From Paenibacillus harenae DSM 16969 (GTDB lineage Bacteria; Bacillota; Bacilli; Paenibacillales; Paenibacillaceae): a stretch of 64,000 bases of DNA. A program made the translations under genes and the position numbers. The stretch lies in NCBI RefSeq assembly GCF_000422465.1, contig NZ_AULV01000015.1, forward strand, positions 1-64,000. Direction: 5' to 3'. This document shows, in pieces, positions 43,703-51,480 of the stretch; the stretch's first letter is position 1, and the number at the start of each line of letters is the position of its first letter. The notes beneath the pieces were generated by a model. That model saw only the letters and a list, made by a program, of their open reading frames with translations, was not told the DNA's origin and searched no databases.

Positions 43703-43851
43703 GATATGACCTCCTATGTGAATACCGCTTTGTAAGCTTAATTTCATTTTACATAAACCATCGCATCCATAATCGGTAGAGAATAGTTATGATTAAATAT
43801 TACCGCGCTGGCATTGGTTAACAGAATGGATAAGCTGATTCCGCTGTATCC

Positions 43852-44622
43852 TTACATTTGAATTTGAACATAAAGAACACCTTCATCCCAATTCCCCGAT
43901 TCGGCCGTACATTCCCCTCGCGGATTAAATAGATACCCGCCGCCTGGAAAGTCTTCATCAATCGTACGCCCTGCTTGCGTGGCAACACCGATATAAATAG
44001 CTTCTTCGGCGGCATACTTCCCTAATTTCTCTATACAGTTCGTTCTCCACCAGTTATATCCGGATGACCAATTCCGGGATTCCTGTTCCCCGTATAATCC
44101 GGGAGCGGCGCTTTCAAGAACGATTTTGGCGCCTTTTTGAGCATATTCGCTAAAGATGCCCGGATCGTCGATGTCAGCGCAGACGGATACGCCGAAGGTT
44201 AATCCGGGAATGTGAAATACCGGCTGTTGGTCGCCGGGAGCAAACCATTCCGCTTCTCCATCTTTTATCGTTTTTTTACGATAGCAACCAAGCAGCCTCC
44301 CGTTATAAGCAACAAATTGACTAATATACGGCTTGCCCTCCGGGTTATATTCAACAAATCCGGCTATTACACAAATCGAGTAGAGACCGCTTAATTGAAT
44401 GATTTGGCCGATCGCACTGTGATCTATAGTTATAACTGCATGGGGATACTTGCCGGGATCGATATATCCGGTCACATTCATTTCGGGAAAACAGACGATA
44501 TCCGCTTCGTTCGTTTTAGCTGCGGCTACGTAGTCCCTCATTACATTTACATTACGGTCGATCGCCGCTTTTTCACAATTCATTTGAACCAAAGCCATTT
44601 TTATAGCCTTCTTCTTGTCCAT
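43852..44622 (-). CDS. Carbon-nitrogen hydrolase (nitrilase superfamily)
   Basis: A 256-residue single-domain amidase with the Glu-Lys-Cys triad: CFPEMNVTGY (Glu47), YRKKTI (Lys117) and VSVCADIDDP (Cys148). It hydrolyses a carbon-nitrogen bond of an amide or nitrile; the branch (N-carbamoyl amidase, omega-amidase or another) cannot be fixed by eye. Start ATG at 44622 behind AAGAAGCTGAACTGTA. It is probably transcribed with the small membrane protein 23 bases upstream. Confidence 0.88.
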   Translation of the reverse strand: MDKKKAIKMALVQMNCEKAAIDRNVNVMRDYVAAAKTNEADIVCFPEMNVTGYIDPGKYPHAVITIDHSAIGQIIQLSGLYSICVIAGFVEYNPEGKPYISQFVAYNGRLLGCYRKKTIKDGEAEWFAPGDQQPVFHIPGLTFGVSVCADIDDPGIFSEYAQKGAKIVLESAAPGLYGEQESRNWSSGYNWWRTNCIEKLGKYAAEEAIYIGVATQAGRTIDEDFPGGGYLFNPRGECTAESGNWDEGVLYVQIQM

Positions 44623-44645
44623 TACAGTTCAGCTTCTTTCCAATT

Positions 44646-44978
44646 TTAATAAAGGTCAAATACAACTAAAGCGATATGACATATGAGGTACAAAGCCAGT
44701 AAACTATTGAAAATAACCGGCGTAACCATTTTAAGATCGAATTTATATTTCTTTAAAAAAGAACGATACATAAGAAAAACTACGCTTAAAAAAATGAAAT
44801 AAAACATCGGGAACCCAATGCTGTAAACAAGCTTTTCAGTTAATCCAATATCTCCTGGCGGTCCATCTGCTGCTGTAAACCGAGACAAGCTTATCCACAT
44901 AAAAACAACTGCTTGAAAAACATAGGTACAGAGTATAGCCCCAGCCAAAAAAAATAAATAAGGTAACGACTTTTTCAT
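44646..44978 (-). CDS. Small four-helix membrane protein
   Basis: A 110-residue hydrophobic protein with four predicted membrane segments (LPYLFFLAGAILCTYVFQAVVF, LVYSIGFPMFYFIFLSVVFLMY, VIFNSLLALYLICHIALVVF). I do not recognise the family. Start ATG at 44978; the AGGCGG before it belongs to the end of a GNAT fragment, so the ribosome site was supplied by foreign sequence. Followed closely by the nitrilase gene. Confidence 0.65.
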   Translation of the reverse strand: MKKSLPYLFFLAGAILCTYVFQAVVFMWISLSRFTAADGPPGDIGLTEKLVYSIGFPMFYFIFLSVVFLMYRSFLKKYKFDLKMVTPVIFNSLLALYLICHIALVVFDLY

Positions 44979-44989
44979 TTTTCACCGCC

Positions 44990-45060
44990 TCATTCCACTC
45001 TTCATCAATAACACTATAAACCACATTTTATATTTTTTCCTGAGTATTCCTTCTTTTTTT
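44990..45060 (-). pseudogene. GNAT acetyltransferase C-terminal remnant (partial copy of 46920-46996)
   Basis: On the minus strand the DNA is nearly identical to the last 75 bases of the GNAT gene at 46887-47440 (KEGILRKKY...VVYSVIDEEWN). The copy here has a short internal deletion that shifts the frame. It ends in the region that serves as the 5' flank of the membrane-protein gene. A piece of the acetyltransferase gene has therefore been duplicated 1.9 kb away or both derive from tandem paralogs. Confidence 0.8.
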
Positions 45061-45062
45061 CT

Positions 45063-45212
45063 TCAATCAACGTTTCGTAGAAGGATCTTCGCACCAAGCG
45101 GCACTCCGACGCCGTAAATGACAACGACCTCTAGTTGAAGTTGGCGATAAGTATGCGCTCTTAGAAAAACTGTTCCCCAATATAATATAAACAGCAATTG
45201 CAGCGCTACCAT
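45063..45212 (-). CDS. Possible 49-residue membrane protein or fragment
   Basis: An open frame encodes MVALQLLFILYWGTVFLRAH... ending VVVIYGVGVPLGAKILLRNVD, two hydrophobic segments separated by a basic turn. No ribosome site precedes the ATG, and the frame continues open for about 50 codons upstream without a start. It could be the 3' part of a deleted membrane protein. Low confidence as a live gene. Confidence 0.3.
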   Translation of the reverse strand: MVALQLLFILYWGTVFLRAHTYRQLQLEVVVIYGVGVPLGAKILLRNVD

Positions 45213-45264
45213 GATAAAAATTGATTCGTGTAATGTATCCTCAGCGGGGGTTACGTTTGGAAAG

Positions 45265-45286
45265 TTAGTAACCTTAAGGTTACTAA
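45265..45286. promoter_or_regulatory. 22-base perfect palindromic operator
   Basis: TTAGTAACC-TTAA-GGTTACTAA without mismatch, 88 bases before the aldo/keto reductase start. TTGGAA (45257-45262) and TACTAA (45281-45286) around it could be -35 and -10 boxes 18 bases apart, so the palindrome would fill the promoter spacer. That is the arrangement of MerR-type sites; a HxlR- or MarR-type repressor is equally possible. No regulator gene is adjacent. Confidence 0.6.
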
Positions 45287-45373
45287 TTAAAGCTAAAGTG
45301 CGTACTTTTCTAATGCGCTTCTTTTAAGCTATGATTGACATTATTCAAATTTGAAAACAGGAGAATGGATAAA

Positions 45374-46348
45374 ATGAAGTATAGGCGCGTAGGGAAAAGT
45401 GGAATCAAGGTCAGTGAAATCGGGCTCGGCAGTTGGCTGACGTATGGAACAGCTACCGAGAAGGAAGCGGCCGATGCTTGCATCCGGCAAGCATTCGATA
45501 GCGGTATTAATTTCTTTGACACGGCTAACGCATATAATCGAGGAGCCGGCGAGGAAGCGATGGGAGCCGCTTTGAAGCCGTACCCGCGCTCCAGTTATGT
45601 GCTTTCAACGAAAGTCTTTTTTCCGATGGGAAAAGGCCCTAATGATCGCGGTCTTTCCCGCAAGCATATCATGGAGCAGTGCAACGCCAGCTTAAAGCGG
45701 TTAGGTGTCGAATATATCGATATTTATTTCTGCCACCGCTTTGATCAGGAGTCACCGATAGAAGAAACGCTGCGCGCGCTCGACGACCTGACGGCGCAAG
45801 GGAAAATTCTGTACGCAGCTGTCAGTGAATGGAGCGCTGCACAGATTGCCGAAGCATCGGGTATTTCCGAACGTTTGAATCTGCGTCCGCTTGTCGCCAA
45901 CCAACCGATTTACAACATGTTTGAGCGTTATATTGAGCGGGAAGTCTTGCCGGTCAGCGATAGAGCCGGCATCGGGCAAGTTCTGTTCTCGCCTCTTGCG
46001 CAAGGGATTCTGACCGGCAAATACAAGCCGGGAGCGGAGCTTCCAGCGGACAGCCGGGGGGCGAACGAATCCGTGAACGGCGTGTTGAAGAGCTATCTTC
46101 GCAATGATGTCCTTGAATGCGTGTCCCAGTTGGACCGTTTGGCACAGGATGCGGGAATAACCTTGGCACAGTTGTCGCTGGCTTGGGTACTTCGGCATCC
46201 TGGAGTCTGCTCCGCTTTGATCGGCGCTTCCCGTCCCTCCCAGATTCAGGAGAATGTAAAAGCCGTCGAAGTTGCGCTCACGAACGATGTCTTGAACGAA
46301 ATCGAGCGAATTTTGAAAAGCGTAGAAGGCTTCGCTCCGCTGCGCTGA
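45374..46348 (+). CDS. Aldo/keto reductase, potassium-channel beta-subunit-like (YghZ/YhdN group)
   Basis: A 324-residue NADPH-dependent TIM-barrel reductase: MKYRRVGKSGIKVSEIGLGSWLTYG start, FFDTANAYNRGAGEEAMG (Asp and Tyr of the tetrad), LSTKVFF (Lys), FCHRFDQ (His), then SPLAQGILTGKY and SALIGASRPSQIQENVKA, the cofactor loop. It reduces aldehydes, ketones or quinones and often serves in electrophile detoxification. ATG at 45374 is chosen for spacing to AGGAG; ATG at 45365 touches it. A strong palindrome lies upstream and a terminator downstream, so it is a single-gene unit. Confidence 0.92.
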   Translation: MKYRRVGKSGIKVSEIGLGSWLTYGTATEKEAADACIRQAFDSGINFFDTANAYNRGAGEEAMGAALKPYPRSSYVLSTKVFFPMGKGPNDRGLSRKHIMEQCNASLKRLGVEYIDIYFCHRFDQESPIEETLRALDDLTAQGKILYAAVSEWSAAQIAEASGISERLNLRPLVANQPIYNMFERYIEREVLPVSDRAGIGQVLFSPLAQGILTGKYKPGAELPADSRGANESVNGVLKSYLRNDVLECVSQLDRLAQDAGITLAQLSLAWVLRHPGVCSALIGASRPSQIQENVKAVEVALTNDVLNEIERILKSVEGFAPLR

Positions 46349-46381
46349 TTCGGTCTGTATGATTCAAACCTCGCACAAAAC

Positions 46382-46414
46382 AGCCTTAGTTTGGTATTTC
46401 ACCGAACTAAGGCT
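46382..46414 (+). terminator. Terminator of the aldo/keto reductase gene
   Basis: AGCCTTAGTT (46382-46391) and AACTAAGGCT (46405-46414) pair perfectly around an inner GGT/ACC. A weak AT-rich tail follows. Confidence 0.85.
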
Positions 46415-46484
46415 ATCATAATTTGACGGGTTGTTCATCTAAGGCGGAATCCAATCTTAGCCGCTGGTTTGGAACTTTGAGAAT

Positions 46485-46690
46485 TTACCAAGGCAGTTTC
46501 TGCCCCATATGAATAAACGAACCCGTTTCGAAATCATCGCCCTCTAAAGACAAATCCACCTGCGTCTTAGCGCCTTCCGCAACCTCCATGTCCGAATGGA
46601 GACTATTCGAAGAATTAAATTCCGAGTTAAACGAAAACGGCTCAATGAACGGCTTGTCGCCATTTATCGATTCTCCGGAGGCTGCTGCTT
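46485..46690 (-). pseudogene. C-terminal remnant of an unidentified protein
   Basis: On the minus strand an open frame of about 67 codons has coding-like composition and ends KLPW-stop at 46485 (SINGDKPFIEPFSFNSEF...EVAEGAKTQVDLSLEGDDF...GSFIHMGQKLPW). It begins at a stop codon inside the neighbouring repeat cluster and has no proper start; the internal ATG lacks spacing to a ribosome site. I do not recognise the family. It looks like the tail of a secreted or beta-rich protein whose body was lost. Confidence 0.45.
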
Positions 46691-46699
46691 ACCAGCATT

Positions 46700-46881
46700 T
46701 AACGGATATGAGAGACACTAATTCAAAAAAACCATTAATATCGAAATGTAACGGACGTGAGAGACGTTATTTCTAATAAATCAAAGGGAATATGGCAAAA
46801 ATCCGCCCTATAAGGCTTCTCATATCCGTTAGATTTTTAAATGCCTCATTTTAGGGATGATAACGCCTCTGACGTCCGTTA
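46700..46881. repeat. Repeat cluster: two direct and two inverted copies of a TAACGGA-type unit
   Basis: Direct copies TAACGGATATGAGAGACACT (46700) and TAACGGACGTGAGAGACGTT (46749) are followed by inverted copies ending at 46831 (reads TAACGGATATGAGAAGCCTT on the other strand) and 46881 (TAACGGACGTCAGAGGCGTT). Both pairs are spaced about 50 bases. The segment can fold into long alternative hairpins. It separates two gene remnants. Confidence 0.8.
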
Positions 46882-46886
46882 AACCG

Positions 46887-47440
46887 TTAGCCACGAGACC
46901 TAAGCCGATGCTTAACATCATTCCACTCTTCATCAATAACACTGTAAACTACATAATCTAATCCATTATATTTTTTCCTAAGTATTCCTTCTTTTTGGGC
47001 TCCCAATCGTTCGATCGCTTTCTGAGAACGGGTATGGGTCGCCGTTGTAATCATTTCAACACGAACAGCTTTCCATTCTTCAAAAGCATATATAACAAAT
47101 ACTTGCACTCTGAATTTACCAAAGTTCGCCACACTTCAGGAGAATACCATGTCCAACCGATATTCAAATTCTTATGTACGGAAGATATTCTCAAATAGCG
47201 GGTCATCCCGACCATTTTGTTTAGCGTTTTATCGTATACGGCATAAGGAAATTCCTCTCCGCGTTCCCTTGCTATTATCGCTGTACGTATGAAGCTCTGC
47301 ATTTCATTCATATTTTGTATTTTAGTCGGAAGGTTTTCCCAGATTAGCGGAGATTGCGAACACTGGTGCAAGGAATCCGCATGCTCCAATTCAAGTGGGA
47401 TTAATGTTACTCTTTCACCTTCTAATTGGATAAAATTCAT
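46887..47440 (-). pseudogene. GNAT acetyltransferase with a frameshift
   Basis: The first frame (47440 down) gives a normal RimJ-type GNAT start: MNFIQLEGERVTLIPLELEHADSL...VYDKTLNKMVGMTRYLRISSVHKNLNIGWTWYSPEVWRTLVNSECKYLL. The second frame continues it with AFEEWKAVRVEMITTATHTRSQKAIERLGAQKEGILRKKYNGLDYVVYSVIDEEWN. The switch lies near 47088-47098 and needs one extra base, so a single-base deletion split a gene of about 180 codons. Missing from the first product are the acetyl-CoA-binding helix and the last strands, so it is probably inactive unless the deletion is a sequencing error. Confidence 0.85.
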
Positions 47441-47513
47441 TGCCTATCTCCTTCCGTTGCTCTATCTAATCGAAGTACTAGAAGCTGCCCCATTAACAAA
47501 ACAAAGGAGCAGC

Positions 47514-47544
47514 CACCATCGCATACTGCTCCTTGATCGAATCG
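47514..47544 (-). terminator. Terminator of the small membrane protein gene
   Basis: AAGGAGCAG (47514-47522) and CTGCTCCTT (47536-47544) form a 9-base stem followed on the minus strand by TGTTTTGTT. Confidence 0.85.
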
Positions 47545-47559
47545 CACTCGGATTCCGAG

Positions 47560-47721
47560 TTAAAAAAAGACCAGTAAAAAATCAAGCGAAACAACAGCAA
47601 CTGCAGCGTGAAGTAAAATCGTCATCCAAACCTTTCGGGGCACCTTGAAATCTTGAATCAACATCACGACCGACCATACGAAAATAACCAGCAGAGCAAT
47701 TTGAACTAAAAAGCTAGGCAT
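47560..47721 (-). CDS. 53-residue two-helix membrane protein
   Basis: MPSFLVQIALLVIFVWSVVMLIQDF is followed by a charged turn KVPRKVW and a second helix MTILLHAAVAVVSLDFLLVFF. It has GGGGAGG upstream and its own terminator, so I take it for a real gene. Unknown family. The frame reaches 47757 but without a ribosome site. Confidence 0.65.
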   Translation of the reverse strand: MPSFLVQIALLVIFVWSVVMLIQDFKVPRKVWMTILLHAAVAVVSLDFLLVFF

Positions 47722-47792
47722 GATATAAGAACCTCCCCTATGCTTGTCATCATTCACTATATGATGATCAAGCGGGAATCGTTCTAGTTTAT

Positions 47793-48710
47793 TTATGGAG
47801 ACATCATCGATTCCGCGAAAGCAACATGCTTAATGAGATTCGGATATTCCTCAGGGGTTGCGCCATCTTCTACGCACCAGCATATTCCCATTGCCGTTTC
47901 CACAAATAGACATTGCCTCAATATATCGTTTGGAATATGAAGAATTTCTTCAAAGCGGTCAATGATATCGTTTATTTTGCTAGCTAATTCCGTCGTTATT
48001 TCATCGCCAAATTCATTTAATATAAAACGCGGAACATCAAATACGGGATCTCCTATTACGCCTTTAGGGTCTATAATTTTATACTCTCCATTCGTACCCA
48101 GCAAAATATTATCATGGTGAAAATCGCCATGAAGCAGCATCTTTTTCGAATATAGAGCAGAAACCGATAAGCAAATCTCATTTGCTTTTTTCATATATTC
48201 ATATAATGGTTTGCAATCCTGCCGCTTGCTCATGTATTCCGTTATCCGGCCAACCCACCCTGTATACGTCGGATATATTTCTGAATGATCGGGCGTTACA
48301 TGCAAGCCCTGATACAGGGAACAAAATACGGATAATCTTTTATCGAGAGAGCTCTCGTCTCTTAAAGGAGTCCCGGGCTGTACACACTCTTCAAGAATGA
48401 CGCCGTTTTCAATATCAGCATCAAAAACCTTGCAAAATCGTCTGCCGTTATATTGGCGTAAAGCTTTACATTCCGTTTCTATTTCACCTGAAGAAGGATT
48501 ACCTATTTTAAGCACTGCGCTTCCAAAGCTTTCTGAATGGCATTTAAAAACTAAGTTTGCGGAATAGGAAGGAATCAATTGGAATGAGGTCAACGCCCAT
48601 TTAGCGGCATAGGCTTCAATATCCCTCAGAACCTTTTCATAAAAAGCTTTACCGAATCGATTTATGATATTTTCCATTTCTTTTTGACTGAAATTATAAT
48701 GCTTATTCAT
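47793..48710 (-). CDS. Aminoglycoside phosphotransferase-like kinase (APH(6)/hydroxyurea group)
   Basis: A 305-residue kinase-fold protein: nucleotide-binding strands with KIGNPSSGEIETECKALRQY, the hinge GVILEECVQPGTPL, catalytic loop LLHGDFHHDNILL (Asp) and IDPKGVIGDPVFDVPRF (metal-binding Asp). The overall layout matches streptomycin 6-kinase-like (APH_6_hur) proteins, which phosphorylate aminoglycosides. Chromosomal members often have unknown natural substrates, so resistance is not proven. ATG at 48710 overlaps the end of the lipoprotein gene upstream by 8 bases. Confidence 0.82.
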   Translation of the reverse strand: MNKHYNFSQKEMENIINRFGKAFYEKVLRDIEAYAAKWALTSFQLIPSYSANLVFKCHSESFGSAVLKIGNPSSGEIETECKALRQYNGRRFCKVFDADIENGVILEECVQPGTPLRDESSLDKRLSVFCSLYQGLHVTPDHSEIYPTYTGWVGRITEYMSKRQDCKPLYEYMKKANEICLSVSALYSKKMLLHGDFHHDNILLGTNGEYKIIDPKGVIGDPVFDVPRFILNEFGDEITTELASKINDIIDRFEEILHIPNDILRQCLFVETAMGICWCVEDGATPEEYPNLIKHVAFAESMMSP

Positions 48711-49161
48711 TATTCGGATCGACCTCCGTCCCTTTTTTTTCAAATTGACTTAAATGTAAAGTCTCACTCTTATTATTCCATTTTATAATGACCATCATTT
48801 TTTCATTATGATTCCCGACAATATCTTGTATCAAGTCCCCCTCAAATTGTATTGGAAAATGAGTTTTATCTATTTTATCGTAACGAAGTGTTTCCGCTAT
48901 GTTCCCATTTCTCGTGCCGTATGAAAATACAATTTCTTGGGCTGCTAATAATTCAGAAATGCTGCCTTTGTAGAAAAAGTTGATTTCCACGTTTTCTTTC
49001 TCTGTTGGAGTAACATTTGTTTTATATTGAGCATCCCAATTTTCGCCTTCCGCATAAAAAATAATTTCCGCATTTTTCTGCTCGTTACCTGAACATCCGG
49101 AAACCAAAAAAATAAGAGCAGCTATTAATAAATAGCTTAATCCTAATCTATTCGAGTTCAC
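48703..49161 (-). CDS. Small lipoprotein of unknown function
   Basis: A 152-residue lipoprotein: hydrophobic N-terminus and lipobox LVSGC (Cys23), then about 130 residues of mixed beta/polar sequence (NAEIIFYAEGENWDAQYKTNVTP; VEINFFYKGSISELLAAQ; HNEKMMVIIKWNNKSETLHL). Similar small lipoproteins with an EGENWDVxY start are common in bacilli and have no known function. Start GTG at 49161, fixed by GGAGGAGGATTT. Overlaps and is co-transcribed with the kinase gene. Confidence 0.8.
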   Translation of the reverse strand: MNSNRLGLSYLLIAALIFLVSGCSGNEQKNAEIIFYAEGENWDAQYKTNVTPTEKENVEINFFYKGSISELLAAQEIVFSYGTRNGNIAETLRYDKIDKTHFPIQFEGDLIQDIVGNHNEKMMVIIKWNNKSETLHLSQFEKKGTEVDPNNE

Positions 49162-49356
49162 AAATCCTCCTCCTTCTCGCAATTCTGTATATAGCTATCC
49201 TCGTTATTTAGACGCAACCCCGCATGGTAAGTTTCACCAGAATAATCGTTATTATAGAAAAGGCCCATTTTATTAAAAAATCAATGTACGAATTTCGGCG
49301 GCATCCTTTTATGGAAACGATATAATTAAACCAGCGATAAAGTAAGGAGGAGCGGA

Positions 49357-50403
49357 ATGATAACGACCGAACTTAAATTGGAGTATTATCAGGCATTAAT
49401 CCATAAAAAATCAGAATATGAAGGTGTTTTCTACGTAGGAGTCAAGACAACCGGCGTATTCTGCCGACCCACATGTCCGGCAAGAAAACCAAAATTCGAA
49501 AATTGCGAATTTTACGATACGGCTAAGCAAGCGCTTCTCGCTTCATTCCGGCCCTGTCAACGCTGCCGCCCGCTCTCGCATCCAAATCATGTCTCAGAGC
49601 TTGTTCAACTGCTTGTTAATGCCGTGGAAGAAAATCCAGAACAACGATGGACGGAGAACGACTTTCGGAAACTGTCCGTAGATGCAGCAACCGCGCGCCG
49701 CCAGTTCAAAAAGCGTTTTGGCATGACTTTTGTAGAATATGCCAGGGCCAGACGCATGGGCATCGCAATGAAGCAGATCAAAGCGGGTAACGCTGTAATT
49801 GAAGCGCAACTAACCGCCGGCTACGAGTCCAGCAGCGGTTTCAGGGACGCGTTCTCACGCATTATGGGGGCGGCGCCAACTCTTCTTGGCGATCATCATA
49901 TTTTAAAGGCATCATGGTTGGATACGCAACTTGGGCCGATGATTGCCATCGCGGATGAAGAAGCCCTTTATTTGCTCGAGTTCGTTGACCGCCGAGGCTT
50001 AGAGCGCGAGGTCGAACGACTTCGATTAAGAACAAAATCAGCAATTATTCCGGGTCACACTGCGCCCATAATTTCGATTCAGAGTGAATTGGAAGATTAT
50101 TTTAACGGCAAACGCTTTGAATTCAAAACGCCTTTGTATTTGCTGGGATCTTCTTTTCAAAAAGAGGTCTGGGAACAGCTGAAAAAAATCCCGCCCGGAC
50201 AAACTTCAACCTATGCCGATGTCGCAGCAGCGATTGGAAGACCCAGCGCTTATCGTGCCGCAGCTCAAGCAAATGGCGCCAATCAGCTTGCGATTGTCAT
50301 TCCTTGTCACCGCGTCATCAACTCAAATGGCGAATTCGGCGGTTACGGCGGAGGATTATCCCGCAAACGCTGGCTGCTGCAGCATGAAAAAGAAGGTCTA
50401 TGA
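49357..50403 (+). CDS. ada: Fused Ada protein: methyl-DNA repair and AraC-type activator
   Basis: A 348-residue three-part Ada. N-terminal zinc/methylphosphotriester domain with Cys36, Cys40, Cys67, Cys70 (VFCRPTC, RPCQRC); central AraC-type helix-turn-helix (about 85-180, SVDAATARRQFKKRFGMTFVEYARARRMG); C-terminal O6-alkylguanine methyltransferase (from about 190) with the reactive Cys317 in VIPCHRV. As in E. coli, methyl transfer to the N-terminal cysteine turns it into an activator of repair genes. B. subtilis splits these functions into AdaA and AdaB. Start ATG at 49357 behind AAGGAGGAGCGGA. The phosphatase gene follows 28 bases later and may be co-transcribed. Confidence 0.95.
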   Translation: MITTELKLEYYQALIHKKSEYEGVFYVGVKTTGVFCRPTCPARKPKFENCEFYDTAKQALLASFRPCQRCRPLSHPNHVSELVQLLVNAVEENPEQRWTENDFRKLSVDAATARRQFKKRFGMTFVEYARARRMGIAMKQIKAGNAVIEAQLTAGYESSSGFRDAFSRIMGAAPTLLGDHHILKASWLDTQLGPMIAIADEEALYLLEFVDRRGLEREVERLRLRTKSAIIPGHTAPIISIQSELEDYFNGKRFEFKTPLYLLGSSFQKEVWEQLKKIPPGQTSTYADVAAAIGRPSAYRAAAQANGANQLAIVIPCHRVINSNGEFGGYGGGLSRKRWLLQHEKEGL

Positions 50404-50431
50404 TTGCATCTTATTATTAGGAGGTTATGAC

Positions 50432-50956
50432 GTGATTTATGTGGTTAGACATGGACAAACCGATTTGAACAAAGAAGGAAGACTTCAAGGAAGACAAGGG
50501 CTGCCGCTAAATGAATATGGCATCGAGCAAGCCAGGTCGTTAAGAGAATCCCTTCAAAATATAAAGTTTGACTATGTATTTTCCTCCCCGCAAGAGAGAG
50601 CTGTTCAAACGGCAGAATTAGCAACGGGCGTAAAAGCAAAAGTTGATCCGAGACTGGATGTCTTTGATTTAGGTGAAGCCGACAGCCTAAAAAAAGGCGA
50701 AGTTCAAATGGTTGGGGGAGTCCCTGATTCTAGTATTTATAAAGGAGTCGAAGAAATCCATAGCTTCATTAAACGGGTTTTTGAATTTATGCAGGAACTT
50801 AAAAATGAATATGGTTCGAGAGATATAAACATTTTATTATCTGGACACAGATGTACAACCGGTTGTATCGGCGCTTATTTTGAGGGCATACCGGAAGACG
50901 GGAACATTTTGAAATTCTCATCGGATAATGGTCATTATAAAGTGTATACATTTTAA
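50432..50956 (+). CDS. Histidine phosphatase (phosphoglycerate mutase-like)
   Basis: A 174-residue single-domain histidine phosphatase. The start MIYVVRHGQTDLNKEGRLQG carries the RHG phospho-histidine motif, FSSPQERAVQTAE the second arginine, and LLSGHR the second histidine. Substrates of such small enzymes range from sugar phosphates to alpha-ribazole phosphate, and none is indicated here. Start GTG at 50432, fixed by AGGAGGTTATGAC; a longer in-frame opening upstream overlaps ada and is not needed. Confidence 0.88.
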   Translation: MIYVVRHGQTDLNKEGRLQGRQGLPLNEYGIEQARSLRESLQNIKFDYVFSSPQERAVQTAELATGVKAKVDPRLDVFDLGEADSLKKGEVQMVGGVPDSSIYKGVEEIHSFIKRVFEFMQELKNEYGSRDINILLSGHRCTTGCIGAYFEGIPEDGNILKFSSDNGHYKVYTF

Positions 50957-50971
50957 ATATGTCAAAAAAAA

Positions 50972-50997
50972 GAGGAGCTGCTCCGAAGCAGTTCCTC
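50972..50997 (-). terminator. Terminator of the VOC gene
   Basis: GAGGAGCTGCT (50972-50982) and AGCAGTTCCTC (50987-50997) form an 11-base stem with one G-U pair, followed on the minus strand by eight T residues. Confidence 0.9.
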
Positions 50998-51032
50998 TCG
51001 GTAGTTCTAAAGCTGGCTCCATATAAATGGCT

Positions 51033-51380
51033 CTAATCCTTTAGTTCAATACGATTACCTTCGGGATCAATAATAACGCCTATCGTTCCCCAATCAAAGG
51101 TCTTCACTTCGACGGGTACTCCGCGTGTCTCCAGTTCTAAAACGGCTGAAGCAAAATGATTAACGTTGAACCGAATGACAATTGGATTTTGTGCTCTTGT
51201 CTTCTCTTTATCCGAAGCCACTCCGTTATCTTCTAACATGAGATAACTGCCGCCGAAGTCCAAAATAGATAGACTTTCACCTCGTTGGCGGACATTCATG
51301 CCAAGCCGTTCCGAATAGAACGTTAACGCTGATTCGTAATCCTCGCAGAACAGAATAATTCCGGTCTCTTTAATATCCAT
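51033..51380 (-). CDS. VOC-family protein (glyoxalase/bleomycin-resistance fold)
   Basis: A 115-residue protein with the two beta-alpha-beta-beta-beta halves of the VOC fold: ETGIILFCEDYESALTFYSERLGMNVRQRGESLSILDFGGSYLMLED and NPIVIRFNVNHFASAVLELETRGVPVEV...WGTIGVIIDPEGNRIELKD. The closing DPEGNRIEL supplies the usual metal-binding Glu. It may be a drug-binding or lactoylglutathione-lyase-like protein; the substrate is unknown. Start ATG at 51380 behind GAGGTGATAGCTG. Confidence 0.88.
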   Translation of the reverse strand: MDIKETGIILFCEDYESALTFYSERLGMNVRQRGESLSILDFGGSYLMLEDNGVASDKEKTRAQNPIVIRFNVNHFASAVLELETRGVPVEVKTFDWGTIGVIIDPEGNRIELKD

Positions 51381-51480
51381 CAGCTATCACCTCAACTTGT
51401 TTTATCAAGCATAGCTGATTTATTTTACGAAAGCGTCCGTACATTGTCGTATTTCCGTATTAAGTCAAAGGGCTGAGATT

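Noticed and set aside
45063..45212. 49-residue hydrophobic frame as a secreted or toxin-type peptide
   Set aside because: No ribosome site before the ATG and an open frame upstream without a start, so it is listed only as a possible fragment.
47793..48710. Kinase gene as a recently acquired antibiotic-resistance gene
   Set aside because: No mobile element flanks it, codon use resembles its neighbours and it overlaps a chromosomal-type lipoprotein gene. A native role is as likely as resistance.
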